Shown here piece by piece: positions 9,701 to 19,717 of a DNA stretch of 64,000 nucleotides. The notes under the pieces were generated by a model. It did no database searches. It had not been told where the DNA came from and worked only from the letters and a program-made list of their open reading frames with translations. A program made the translations under genes and the position numbers. This DNA comes from Parietichytrium sp. I65-24A (lineage: Eukaryota > Sar > Bigyra > Thraustochytrida > Thraustochytriidae): contig BLSF01000053.1 in NCBI GenBank assembly GCA_012862575.1, positions 245,990 to 309,989 on the forward strand, written 5' to 3'. Position 1 is the first letter of the stretch. The number at the start of each line of letters is the position of its first letter.

Positions 9701-11423
9701 TCACGGTAGCACTCCAAGCTCGCCGACTTCTCGCCCAGGAAAGCAGCGTGCTTGCTCGGTGACCAACGACCGTCCAAGGCCTCGCCGAAGGGAGAATATA
9801 ACTCCAGGACTTCAGCAGATGCATGAACAGATGGTCCACCAGCTTCAACAGGTTGAGCAGGAAGTCGACAGGGAAGAATTTGGGTCAAATGGTGGTTCGA
9901 ATGTTTTTCAAAAGGTGAAGAAGGTGATGTCATGGGTCAGTGGGGGCGGTCCGGGATCGCCTCCAAACAGTCAAGAAAAGAATGATTCAACGGCACAAGC
10001 GGACGGGGCAGCGGACCTCGAACACAGCACCTCATTTGATGTCTCCACATCGGAAGAACCCGCTCTTGCCGTCGGAGTCCGTGTTCACATCGTTTCGAAG
10101 CGTGAGGTAGATTGCGCCGAAGTTCGCTACATTGGGTTTACTGATTTTGCGCCAGGGATATGGGTCGGGATCGAGCTGGATCGGGCTGAGGGGAAGAACA
10201 ACGGGACTGTTAATGGCAAGGAATACTTTATTTGCAAGCCAAATCACGGCTTGTTTGTCCGAACACAGAACGTGCGCGTTGTCAAGCCAGGCGAGCAGTT
10301 TGAATTTGATGAGCAAAGCTCCAAAGAGCCATGCCGCCCGTCCCTGCGGCTTTTGAAAATGCAACAGTTGTCCACATCGAAACGGCACTCTTTCCGCTCG
10401 AGCTCCTCTTCCCTGCGACATATCATGGAGGAGAACAAGGATTCGTCCGCCCAGGAAAGCGGCAAGGCAAATGCTGATATCAGCCCCGTCGGGGCAGAAT
10501 CTGAAGAAAACGATATTGTTCAGTCTCGGCGCGTTGAGAGAGCGAGACTCGACTCTGGAAAGTTTAGTAGCACGTCTTCGATCTCGTTCGGTTCAAGTGG
10601 GGACGTTGCCGAGCGAGCCGGGGCTGGAGATTGGCTGTACCAACTGGAAGACGAGCAGCACTCTCGCGGCCCGTTGGTGGAGCCGAGGCTTGTGTACGCG
10701 CTGAAAAGCAACTACGCCATCGAGGTTGTCTGCGGAGCGGCTTTCACTGCAATTGTAACTCGCGAAGGCCGGCTCTTTACCTTCGGGGAAAACGACTACG
10801 GGCAACTTGGCAATGGCGGGGAGGACTCAAGCAGTGTTCCTTGTCAAGTGAAAATGCCAGGAAATGCTATTGTGAAGGCAGTTGCTGCCGGAGAAGAGCA
10901 CATGCTTGCCATATCTGGCGACGGGCTGCTTTATGCTTGGGGAAATGGAAGTGAAGGACAACTGGGCTACGGCTACGAAGTGTACGATGAGCCAAACTCT
11001 GATCCAGAACACGTCTCGCTTATCGTTGCAAGAGTGACGGCAATATCCGCCGGCAGAGCCCACAGCGCGGCTATCACAGAACAAGGGGAGATGTTTACCT
11101 TTGGGTGCGGGGAGGAGGGCCAGCTAGGGCATGGCGTACTGCAAAACGCGTACGCCCCGCAGCAAGTGGAGTCTCTTGGTCGATCAGGTTCTGATGTCCA
11201 AGTTGTTGACGTTTCGTGCGGGTCGGCCTTCACTGCAATCGTGACAGATTCACGGATGGTCTACGTGTGGGGCAATCTGCAAAGGTCCCAGCCGGCGACC
11301 GCTGCAAACTCGTTTCCGAGGCCAATAGAGGCTCTGGTCGGGTCTGGAGTGCAAAATTTGTGCTGCAGCTCTTTCTCGATATTCGCGATCACTAGGGTCG
11401 AGAACCCTCAAGATGGGTTGTAG
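6789..11423 (+). CDS. NEK-family protein kinase with split RCC1 propeller and CAP-Gly domain
   Basis: A single uninterrupted frame of 1544 residues. Residues about 4-260 are a complete serine/threonine kinase domain with HRDIKPQN, DFG and GTPYYLSPE motifs, typical of NIMA-related (NEK) kinases. Residues about 469-555 hold two RCC1-type blades (ends GKLYVWGD). Residues about 1310-1540 hold four or five more (for example RLFTFGENDYGQLGNG). Between them lies about 750 residues of low-complexity, Ser-rich sequence containing a CAP-Gly domain at about 1095-1165, with the core GIWVGIELD, GKNNGTV and HGLFVR. NEK8 and NEK9 of animals combine kinase and RCC1 repeats, but CAP-Gly is not part of those proteins. 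CAP-Gly domains bind the C-terminal EEY/F of tubulin or EB proteins. A microtubule- or flagellum-associated kinase is inferred. Start chosen at the first Met, four residues before the glycine-rich loop strand. Confidence 0.93.
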   Translation: MEQYEVYESIGRGAFATCQLARRKADGRLLVLKTMSTNMAEMSQQEKDDIANEVKVLADLNHPNIVQYMGSFVSGDMQHIVMEWAAGGSLHTVIKDASNHFSEDQIWEWFAQMAIALKYVHSQNILHRDIKPQNILLWGNKKRVIKLADFGIAKVLNAHHDLAATLVGTPYYLSPELCEGRKYDAKSDIWALGCVLYELMALKKPFRGDNIPALVLAITKGQFEPLPAGAKEYTPALQEVLKTMLQLDCAERPGSDELCNHPTVSHRIQLWKAIQDAVIEAEAEDAQKDADDYIFQKQLLLNMSDLKSERGSTLELDTQPQQLGRGMESPLSPRSSGSMFVTSPRMLKRANQKTTLERHSVVYYTTGTPTGRRKNNGGWSSGSSRARSNSGSNSEQFSRPSASSRSQSSGLHSGSVRGYSQMSLSSLSDHDARVVMTRFLTEVSRVYKFGSGQRNPILDEKLIGLNIERIAAPRFLCASEEKQFSLLLNEDGDLMSIGSNQDACLGFKKSGSTRLPQPILYFSDRDIRIVTMSCGDRHCAAVSSDGKLYVWGDIDNAGGKEGLKLKREVHDSVERELGNLTSAMDLELDNPFFVVEEKDEAEAELYTSMRAVRGSDLSTATVQTRSEFAQGEGYSAFSEKMDAEERHQIPESWPAWAQQKSIEARARSNVEQQYGVVEDVNPFASPRQRSSTLPYFADDKGDEQEDGDGDAGDSESFDLDRGSLKIAALALSPNSAGCQSEPVFSTGVPLKEQMDSAVSPRGRAMQSSPLGARNVDDSRSQNAACVDEGHMKKWPTWARAKYSRHAAEKNQFRKDPNANPYSSRFAVNEVSREDSFRGRLFVEVKRTPSLRSHGSLSVCEDQQYVEELGDSSSEEGDDRSLEIGKSLASASKGKLAMEEHKCDEGSANAVGNSSPLKQDVEKSQLYTNAKGTSTIRSLDSDTHSTSSLGSSEAFLPKCVSLPQVVFRSLSTHGSTPSSPTSRPGKQRACSVTNDRPRPRRRENITPGLQQMHEQMVHQLQQVEQEVDREEFGSNGGSNVFQKVKKVMSWVSGGGPGSPPNSQEKNDSTAQADGAADLEHSTSFDVSTSEEPALAVGVRVHIVSKREVDCAEVRYIGFTDFAPGIWVGIELDRAEGKNNGTVNGKEYFICKPNHGLFVRTQNVRVVKPGEQFEFDEQSSKEPCRPSLRLLKMQQLSTSKRHSFRSSSSSLRHIMEENKDSSAQESGKANADISPVGAESEENDIVQSRRVERARLDSGKFSSTSSISFGSSGDVAERAGAGDWLYQLEDEQHSRGPLVEPRLVYALKSNYAIEVVCGAAFTAIVTREGRLFTFGENDYGQLGNGGEDSSSVPCQVKMPGNAIVKAVAAGEEHMLAISGDGLLYAWGNGSEGQLGYGYEVYDEPNSDPEHVSLIVARVTAISAGRAHSAAITEQGEMFTFGCGEEGQLGHGVLQNAYAPQQVESLGRSGSDVQVVDVSCGSAFTAIVTDSRMVYVWGNLQRSQPATAANSFPRPIEALVGSGVQNLCCSSFSIFAITRVENPQDGL

Positions 11424-14400
11424 CTGACAGGCGAGCCATTAAGTAAACAACGCTCTGGAAACAAATGTGTACATGTAGGTCCTTTGTCCGAAACCAGAAA
11501 TATTAGTTTGACTGATTACTTGCCAAATAGTGTTGGTTCACGGGAGCGCCAAGTATCTTCTTCTTTGCAAATAGGTGCTCGGGGAGAGTTGCGTCCTGAG
11601 CATCTCCGCGAGTGGCATCTCCACGAATGTGCGATGTATATTCGGTTCCTTGCCTTGTGGGATGTCTTGGTTAGCGAGGTGAAGTTTGAGCACACTGCTC
11701 TTGCTTGCATACGTGCGAATGTGTATCGTGCGGGGCTTGAAGTTTCATGCCTGCCCCGCCGACACCAAGTCTGTAGAAAATTTTCGTATCTTATAGCACA
11801 AAATTAATTGGATTCGGATCTGAAGGACTATAAAGGATTCGCAACTCTAAGCAATCGGCAGCTCGGGAGACCATGGTCGTTTGAGCTTTCTCGTGTCTCC
11901 TAGTTCTTTTTGTCTGATGCCTTTGCGGCGGGCTTCACCTTTGTTCCGCTCTTTGTCTTCGCTTGCACTGGTACCGTAGCTGCCGCGAATGCTGCTTGGT
12001 TCGCTGCGTGGGGCATCATTTCTAACTGACTGGTTTTTAGCTTGGCGCCTGTCGTCTTGCTGGCCTGGTCACGTTTGGGGTCTGCTGGTCCTTTGCTTTT
12101 TGGGCTCCATTGCACAGTCACATTTTCGTGCTGCAAGAGGAGAAATAAATGTAGCAGATGGCGATGTCGGTATCTGGTAGTCTTCTTTGAAGACGGGATG
12201 TTTCTCGCCAGTTCTTTCAACCGTTTCCCGCAGTTGACCTTGCATCAGCGTCTTAACCTCGGCAGCGTCGTTCAAAATGACATCTTTTCATCCGATTCTC
12301 ACTTTTTTTTTTTTCAACCTCTGTCTGTCACTCTCTCTCTCTCGCCACAGAGCAAGGGAGGCATGGAGTCAGCAAGCAAAGACTTTAAGATCCAAAGCCG
12401 CGCGTGCACAATCCTGGACTAAAATGTCGCGGTCCATTGGTTGGGCTCCAACTTGTTTCTGGTACATTGCTTCGCCCTTTCCCGCTCTCTTGAAGACCAA
12501 TCCATAGCGCACTCACATTCACATTGAGCGACGATTCAAGATGCGAGGCACAACGATAATGTGCGCTGTTAGGACGAGCAGAGGCTCGCAAGCTGAGGAC
12601 TTCCTCGCAGAGTGTATACATCAACGTATGGATAGATGGATGGAGACCTGTACTCTCAGTCAGTCTTGCCGAAGCACAGATGACATGCGTTGATGCACAC
12701 TTCTGACCTATGCGGACCAGTCACGCTGTGCAGTCACTGCGCCACAGTCACTGTGCCACAGTGTCAGTACACTGCACCGGACACTTGGCCAAATTTGCTT
12801 TTCTTTCTTTCAGTGCACACCTCCTCGAGCATCGTTTCGTCACTGGTGCCAGCACCGTCGTAAGCTGCTCTTACTCTTAGTCCGCAAGGTGAAATGTGAA
12901 TTTGATTGAGAGTTCACTGTTTTTGCAACTGGAGGCATCGAGATCAAGTATCGCGTGCAAGTTGTAAGCAATGTGCCAATCGAGAGCTCCTTCACTGCTG
13001 TGGTGCAGTTGTTTCAGCGAACGCTGCCAAGGAGATGAATGACATCATTGGCAGATTGAGAACGATTGCGGCTATGGGTGAAGTGGTACTACTTTTGGCC
13101 AATTGGAAGCAGGAGAACCTTCCGCGAAAGCTCGTCGGCAGCCTGTCTTGCAATATGCACAGTGCTCCTGCAGTCAATAAAGGAAGCTTTTCCAGTTTGC
13201 TTCGTCATGGCTCTCGCATACCCCGCGTCTGCCTGGCTAGTTGCTCCTCAGCGAGACGAGAGTCCGGTGGCCCGGTTACTTTTGGGCCATGATGCCAGTA
13301 AGGGTGCGCCCTGACTTGAAATGTCGGTCAAATACGGCGCCGGCGGCCTCATAAATTGTGAGGCTTTTAGAGACTTCCAGTCCCCAAACGAACCAGGTGA
13401 GATCCAAGCGTTGCGACTTGACAGAGAGTGGTGAGAGTGGTGTGGTAAATGACGCCTTGTTTTTAGTGTGCGGATAGACGAAGGCAAGATTTGCCGCGTC
13501 GCAGCGATAGACTCAAACGGGAACAGAAGATACTATGGATGTGATTGTTCTGCAGAAAAGTGTCCTCACTGGCCAAGCGCCATGGTCTCTACCAAAGAGG
13601 CTCCGGCGTCAGGCGCCGGGCCGCCAAATGTGCGTACCTTGAGGCGGAGCCTCTGTCGCTCAAGGCCCGTTCTGTCCAGCGCAAACGAAGAGCGCGAGCC
13701 GAGGTCCTCCCCGTCACCAGCGTTTCTCTTCCTCTTTTTCTAGCTACCGCCACCGCTATACTAGGTATTCTCTTTCTCTCTTTCTTTTTTCGAGCGCGTT
13801 GCAACCAGGTCAGTCACTGTCGCGTTCCCTCAAACTCCTCAAAGACTATAAAAACTAAATTTCTCTTCATCCTTCCTTCCGTCCAGCTTCTCCGCACACT
13901 CATACATGCTCATACGCTCAACTCGAAGACATTCGAAGACGTTTCGACAGACCGTAAAGCCACCACCGAGCTGGAAGTGCTCTCCAAACCTACGATGCGA
14001 AACCTATCTGCGCGGCTGGCACTCTAAAATCTCTAGAACATGGCGCCATTAGCGCCGCTGCCGGATGTCGTTCCTTTCGACTTGGCCGATGCCATGTGCT
14101 GAGTAAATATATATTATACATGTATGCCATCATGACATGGCATTTCTGGCATTCGCACTCTCTGAGTTAGATCCAATCCGAGGAACCCCATTCGCACCTT
14201 TGTTTTGTTTTTTTCCAGCGCTGCAGTCGCTGGCGCATGCTGGGCGCGCTCTCGTGCATCACTTTTAAAGTTGTGCGTATATAGCGAGCGTAGATAACAA
14301 ACAGATCCGCTTTAGACCGTGGCCGACAGACGTTCAATTTGCTTCGTAACACAAGTGATCGTGTATTTTGATTTACCAATGTGGGAGAACTGAGAATTGG

Positions 14401-16114
14401 CACAGAAGAGGAGACCTTCAAGGCTTTCAGACTGTTCAGATAAATAAAAATAAAATACGGAATGAATAAAGAAATGAATAAAACAAAGAATAAGAAAATG
14501 TTGAACTGCAAGTGGGAATATAATTATCGCAAAATTTAAATCCTGGATTCTGAATTCTGATTCAGGCAACAGGCGTTGGACAGTACTTTGTACTTTCTTC
14601 TTTGGTCGTTTTGAGGGAGTTCCTCTGAGCTACCTTCAAGCTCTTGACTTCTTTTTCTTCTTCTTCTTCTTCTCTAGTACTCATCAACTTGTCGTCAGTC
14701 TTTTCTTCAAGAACAAAAATGCAAACCTTGCACGCATTTCAATTTGATTGATTATTTGATTGACTGATGGATTGATTTTGATCGATGATTTGTTCTTGAT
14801 CTCAATGTTCTGAAATTCTGAAATTGACAGTGAGGACCAAATATCGCTAGCCATTATGGTTTTCGCTATCTACAGTTAGTCGCGTGTGGCTCAGCTACCG
14901 CCATCGCTATCCAACCTAGGCTAGAGCCAAAAAGAGTCAGCCTTTCGCCGGTCGGAAAGTCGCTTACCAATTCATAGGAAGAACCTTGATTGCGAAAGGC
15001 ATTGTAGTCAGTACCACCTCTGTTAGTGCTGGTAATTTCGCAAGCTGACTCTTTTTCACTTTTTGGCATTTGGAAGGATTTTTCAAGTACTTACTAGTAC
15101 AAGGCTGGCTACAGCGCTTACTGGCCAATAGATTCTTTGCGAATCGCAGCGATTTCCACTTATACGAAACATACAGCTGTCGCAATTTACGACCAAACAA
15201 TCCACGCAACTTTTCGATCTTTCGCAGCGTTTCTGGTGCGTTCTGGAGCAAAGGTCATCTACCCCTCCTTTACGCTTTACCCATAGGACCTTCCTCCGCC
15301 AGCCAAGGGGGTCCTACGGTCCTACCGTCGACGCTATCGAAACACCGTATAGTAATGTGTCACTATGCGAAATCTGTAGGACCTACACGGGTTCTTTCAA
15401 GCAACCTGACGATGGCAACTGGAAAAAAAAAGAGATCGAAGATGTACGGCTGAACTAACAGTAAGTTCAAGTTACTGGAGTATCATCGTGGCTCGATTGC
15501 GATCGTGAGAGTGGTGGTTCTTTGGATCGTTGAAATTTGCAATCCGGTCAAAAAGGAAGATAATAATCTCGCTCGCTTGTGTCGTCTTATTTTTTAGGTA
15601 GAGCGACGCTATGCAAGCGTCGATCTCATCACCATCTTCTTCAATGAACATCATCATCATCATCATCGTCTGTCTCGTCTGTCAGACTCACACAAACAAC
15701 CAAGTCATAGACACAAGCAATTAGTCATAGTCATACTCATAGTCATTCACTGACTACCATCTAACTAAAACGAAGACGGACCGCTAGTCGTTGCTACCCC
15801 ATAGCGGTAGCCGCCGCCGAAACATGCAAAGATCGCCAAAGACTGCGCAGTTTTCGCTAGAAGAGTCCTACCGTGCTGTGATCTAGCGCCGGCGATGGCT
15901 ACTGAACACTATGTCTGTAGGTAGCGGAGTGTAGTAGTGGATAGCTTCACTAGTAGGGAGGCTGGGCAGAAAGAAAAGTTGAGTTGCAAAGTTGAGCAGA
16001 CCCCAAACGCCAAACGAAGCAAAAGAGAGAAAAAAAGAAAAGGAAAGAACCGAAGAAGAACCGAAGAACCGGAGAAGCAGTCAGTCAGTCAGTCAGTCAG
16101 ACAAGGCAGGAAAG
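11424..16114. other. Long gene-poor interval
   Basis: Apart from the weak candidate at 11900-12283, I see no supportable gene. Open frames here are short, have no domain and lack the purine-rich start context. The interval holds a T-run and CT tract at 12302-12345, TTCTTCTTC runs near 14655, AT-rich stretches at 14430-14540 and 14740-14830, and GTCATAGTCATACTCATAG repeats near 15725-15745. Confidence 0.4.
11900..12283 (-). CDS. Possible spliced small gene of unknown function
   Basis: On the minus strand, a stretch ending near 12200 reads DVILNDAAEVKTLMQGQL then RETVERTGEK, which looks like a real amphipathic helix. Downstream is a strong 3' splice site, TTTCTCCTCTTGCAG, at about 12133. It opens a frame (HENVTVQWSPKSKGP onward) that runs, Lys/Ala-rich, to a TAG at 11900-11902. 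A GA tract lies about 45 bases upstream on the coding strand, as in other genes here. No good donor joins the two parts, and no clear start was found; a MDRDILVQDCARAALDLK stretch near 12435-12382 could be an earlier exon. I do not recognise the protein. Treat as a candidate only. Confidence 0.25.
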
Positions 16115-16264
16115 ATGTTCGGACCAATGATGACCCAGCACATCGTGAACAACGGTGCAGAGCGCGTGATCGCGAACCAGACCAAGAAGAAGGTCTCCAA
16201 GGGAGCCGCGAAAGGCAGCAAGAAGGTGGAACCAAAGCTGGAACCGCTCCTTGCCAAGGCGTAG
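16115..16264 (+). CDS. Small basic protein, unknown
   Basis: A 49-residue frame starting MFGPMMTQHIVNNG and ending LEPLLAKA. The second half is Lys-rich (TKKKVSKGAAKGSKK). The ATG is preceded by GGAAAG, the usual purine context here, and by a GA-rich tract at about 16023-16080 like other gene starts. The frame is open further upstream (to 15992), but that part encodes only the low-complexity leader. I do not recognise the family; a nucleic-acid-binding or ribosome-associated role would be a guess from charge alone. A chance ORF is possible. Confidence 0.4.
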   Translation: MFGPMMTQHIVNNGAERVIANQTKKKVSKGAAKGSKKVEPKLEPLLAKA

Positions 16265-17753
16265 GTGCGCCGACCTGCTGCTTTTGATTGAAAACACTCT
16301 GACACCATATCATGTAACTAGCTAGTAGATGCCAAAGCAAATTTATCCCTCGAATTAAAATTATTTCATTTTGCTTTCACTTTTGCATTTGCTTTTGAGC
16401 TTGTCTTTGCATATATATATATACAAGCCGACTTGGCACTCTCAGCACCTTGAAGAGGGATCTTTGATACCAGCATTTTGGATTCATTGAGAATCGTCGA
16501 CGCTGAAGTGGCTTGCTGCCTCTTGAATCGAGCTTCCGCAAACCAAAGTAGAAAAATGGTGATGTGGAGATGAAATAGCAATCACTCCGAGTTTCTTAGT
16601 GCTCTTCGAGAATCATTTTCACGCGAAAGCAAAGGAGTTTTGCTGAGTGCCGTGCTGAAAATTGGATTAATTTCATTTGTAGACTTCAAAGATTATGTCC
16701 GTTAGCTCATCCGAACCCAATTTTGGGTTCTCGTCAATTTGGTTCGACCCTGAAGTACCAACTATTAGAAGGTTACACTTCTGGCTAGTCTTCCCCCCCT
16801 ACGACATCTCCTGGATCACCTACGCCTTCCAATAATCCTCCACTGGCGAACAAAACCGAACACCCACGAACAAAAACCCCTTTGCGGAACGCTTTTACAA
16901 GTTTCAAATCCCTGTCTCAGGTCGTTACTCACAGTAGTCTACCTCAGAGCCCGAACCTGAACTGGCAACTTTGCCCTTCAACCCGGGACTCTTACCATTA
17001 CCTCCTATCCGACGCTAGCAACCGGAAAAAAGTAAAAAGTCCCGAAAGCACAACATACATACAGCGAGGACAGTCCCCGGGGACGTGCGCGCAGTGTTAT
17101 AGATCTCACTAGTCGAATCAATAGAACAGAAGTGTGTGGCGGAAAGGTGCGGGGACAGTCATACGCAGTCGAAGAGGAAGAGGAAGAGGCTGCTGCGGAG
17201 TGGTTCGGGGTGGGCACACTGGGCTTGGCGAGGACACCTGGCGTACCTTTTCGCGTACTTGAGGCGTAAGAGTGGCGTACGTGTAGGAAGCTGGGAGAGA
17301 GAGAGAGAGAGTGTGTGTGTGTGTGCGCGGGAGGTGATGCAGAGGAGAGAGAGGAGCTGCGCAGGTGCATGCTGGTAGAAGGCGAAAGTTTATTAGTCAT
17401 AGAAAAAACAGGAGGTGGGAACAGTGCGCTTTTTATATCTCCATTTGGTGAAAGGGATTTGGAAATTTGAAAGATTTGGTTGTATCTCCATTTGGCGAAA
17501 GGGATTTGGAAGATTTGGAGATTTGGTTGCATCTCCATTTGGTGAAAGGGATTTGGAGTTGGAAGGATTGGTGGGAAGTGCGAGATAGCTGGCCTTCGGC
17601 ACGAAGGAACGGAAGAGAAAACAAACGTACGTGCGAAATATTGGAAAGAGAAAAGGAGGGCCGGGTGCAGTCGTTCATCGATCGGCATTTGCGAAAAGGT
17701 GAAAAGGTAGGCCCGCGAGCAAGCGGAGATAGCCAGGGAGCTTGGGCAGCAAG
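16265..17753. other. Spacer and upstream region of the coiled-coil gene
   Basis: No gene seen. Features include an AACTAGCTAGTAG stretch at about 16316, an AT run near 16412, a GA then TG microsatellite at 17291-17322, several GC-rich GGGGACA/GTGTCC elements (about 17055-17072, 17148-17160, 17223-17240) with nearby GCGTAC copies, and the 47-bp tandem repeat at 17437-17565. Confidence 0.45.
17437..17565 (+). repeat. 47-bp tandem repeat, about 2.7 copies
   Basis: Units begin ATCTCCATTTGG at 17437, 17484 and 17531 and carry GAAAGGGATTTGGA. Spacing is exactly 47 bases. It lies about 190 bases upstream of the coiled-coil protein start. Confidence 0.9.
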
Positions 17754-19046
17754 ATGGCGGCAAATATAGATGAGATGCGGAGCCAGCTGTTCAACATGAA
17801 GATGCGGTGCCACGAGTACGAGAAGAGGCTCATGCAGGTGAATCTGCACGGCGTCACAGGGGAGACACTGCAAAAGGCGAATCAAGAGCTCACGGAGAGG
17901 CTCGATGCCACGGAAAGACTGCTTGCCGAGCGAGATGAGGAGAAAGACGCGCTCAAGGAACTGCTCCTGAAGAGCAGGGAGGCCATCGAGAAGCTGCAGG
18001 CGTCCAATGTCCATCTGAACGAAACCGTGCTCCATTTGGAACAAACCGAAGCCGACCTGGCTGCTTCCAAAGCCGAGTGCGAGAAGCAACGCGCACTGGC
18101 AGAACAGGGGAAACTGCACTTTGAAAACCTGCAACGCAAACAAGATGAGCTAAAGGACCTATCTGCGAGGCACCAGGAAGCGATAAACCAGGTTGCGAAA
18201 CTTTTAGAGGCAAACAAAGAAATCGGCGTTCAGAGAAAGCGAATTGATCAGCTTCAGTCCCTTCTAGCTGAGAAAGAGCGCCAAGTCATTGAGCTCGAGA
18301 GTCAGCTTGATGAGCAAGTGCGGAACTCGAAGGCGCGGGAGTCGAGCACCGTGGCGCAGCAGAGGGAGTTGGAGGTTTTGCAGAGGAGGAAACAGCAAGA
18401 AACAGAGATTCTGCACGAGGAGCGCACGCGCAAGCTTGAGCAGACAATCGAGATGCTTAGGTACCAGATCAGAGATTTGGAAGAGATGCAACGCCAAAAC
18501 ACTCTTGACAAGGAGGGCAGCTCCGAGCGGATAGAGTCGTATCGCCATGAGATCACACAGGTCCGGCAGCAGCTGGCAGAGAAGGAGGCCGCGCTGGTGA
18601 GCTACGCGCAGCGGGAAGCGCAGTCTGTGATAAAGGCGAAAGAGCACATCGTCAACGAGTACACAGAAAAGCTTGAACAAGAGGCGTTGCGGTTTCGCGA
18701 GAAGGAAAAGGAGTATTGGGAGCAGCTCGGGAAGAAGCAGACTGACTTTGAAAATTTACTTGTTCGTTTCAACGCTCAAAAGGACAAGTTTCGTCAGAAG
18801 GAGCTCGCTTACAGAGAAAAGCTGGCCTCTTCCGAGCAAGAGTTGGAGACTGTGAAGCTCAAGTGGAAAAGCAGCATTACTGCCAAGCGCAAACCATTAA
18901 AGGAAAATGTAACTGCACAAACGACCACAACGTCGACGTCAAAGACCAAAACCCCCAGTGGAGTCAAGAAAATATCTTCTCACGGGTCGGCCACAAAGAG
19001 TGCATCCCGAGCTCCAGTGCCGCCAAAGCGGCCGAGTTTCAGGTAA
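17754..19046 (+). CDS. Long coiled-coil protein
   Basis: 430 residues from MAANIDEMRSQLF; I chose this Met because GCAAGATGG matches the start of EF2 in this window, though a Met four codons upstream (17742) is in frame. Residues about 10-375 are almost continuous heptad-rich coiled coil with very high Glu, Gln, Lys and Leu. The C-terminal 60 residues are a basic, Ser/Thr/Pro-rich tail. There are no catalytic motifs. The composition suits a centrosomal, basal-body or cytoskeletal scaffold, but I cannot name a family. The TAA overlaps a possible weak donor (AGGTAACA). An acceptor at about 19122 would add about a dozen residues, so the exact C-terminus is uncertain. It is convergent with CysRS. 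Confidence 0.85.
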   Translation: MAANIDEMRSQLFNMKMRCHEYEKRLMQVNLHGVTGETLQKANQELTERLDATERLLAERDEEKDALKELLLKSREAIEKLQASNVHLNETVLHLEQTEADLAASKAECEKQRALAEQGKLHFENLQRKQDELKDLSARHQEAINQVAKLLEANKEIGVQRKRIDQLQSLLAEKERQVIELESQLDEQVRNSKARESSTVAQQRELEVLQRRKQQETEILHEERTRKLEQTIEMLRYQIRDLEEMQRQNTLDKEGSSERIESYRHEITQVRQQLAEKEAALVSYAQREAQSVIKAKEHIVNEYTEKLEQEALRFREKEKEYWEQLGKKQTDFENLLVRFNAQKDKFRQKELAYREKLASSEQELETVKLKWKSSITAKRKPLKENVTAQTTTTSTSKTKTPSGVKKISSHGSATKSASRAPVPPKRPSFR

Positions 19047-19717
19047 CAAACTATGGTGCACACTTGGATTGATCCCAAGCAGCTCCTTCAAATCGCCCAA
19101 TTCTGAACGTGTCGCTTTCATCAGGAAAGGTAGCATGGATGCTGTCGTCTGCAAGGCTTACTAACACAAAACTGCGTTTGCTCATGTCTTTTCGCTGACT
19201 TATGAGGAAAGAAGAAGAGAATTTGGATTTACTGTTAATTAACAAAGCGCCAAACTCATTTGCCACTAACTCTGTACACGATGAATCGAGCCACGATGAG
19301 GTGTGTTTCTGTGTGTGTAAGCGCTATATAATCTTCTTCCCGCTGCTCTAAAATAATCATGTTTTCAATTAGAAGGTAAGACGAGTGAATGGGCTCTTAA
19401 AACGTATCCTCAGAAGGGAAGGAGCAGCCCGGCAAGCGATATTCTCTCGGAAAAGGAAAGCTGCCAGTAAAACGGAGACATCGTAAGAGCATTTTGCGGC
19501 TGTTTTTTTAACTGTTAATAAAGAAAGAAAAATCTTCTATGAATCCATGGGGTTATCAAACGACGTTTCCACAAAAGTGGCGCGGTACTCTCGAGCACAA
19601 AACAAATGCTTGCCATTTCCTCTTCATTGAGGAAATACAACAACGTCGGTGATACCCATGGGGATGCTTTTTCGTTCCTGATCTAACCATAACCAAAATG
19701 CAGCAAACTGATTGGGC
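19047..19717. other. Convergent intergenic region
   Basis: Lies between the 3' ends of the coiled-coil and CysRS genes. It contains a polyadenylation-type AATAAA at 19517-19522 on the plus strand. No gene seen. Confidence 0.5.

Noticed and set aside
17005-17763. 252-codon minus-strand frame
   Set aside because: It is created by the 47-bp repeat and Ser-rich microsatellite sequence; no start context or domain.
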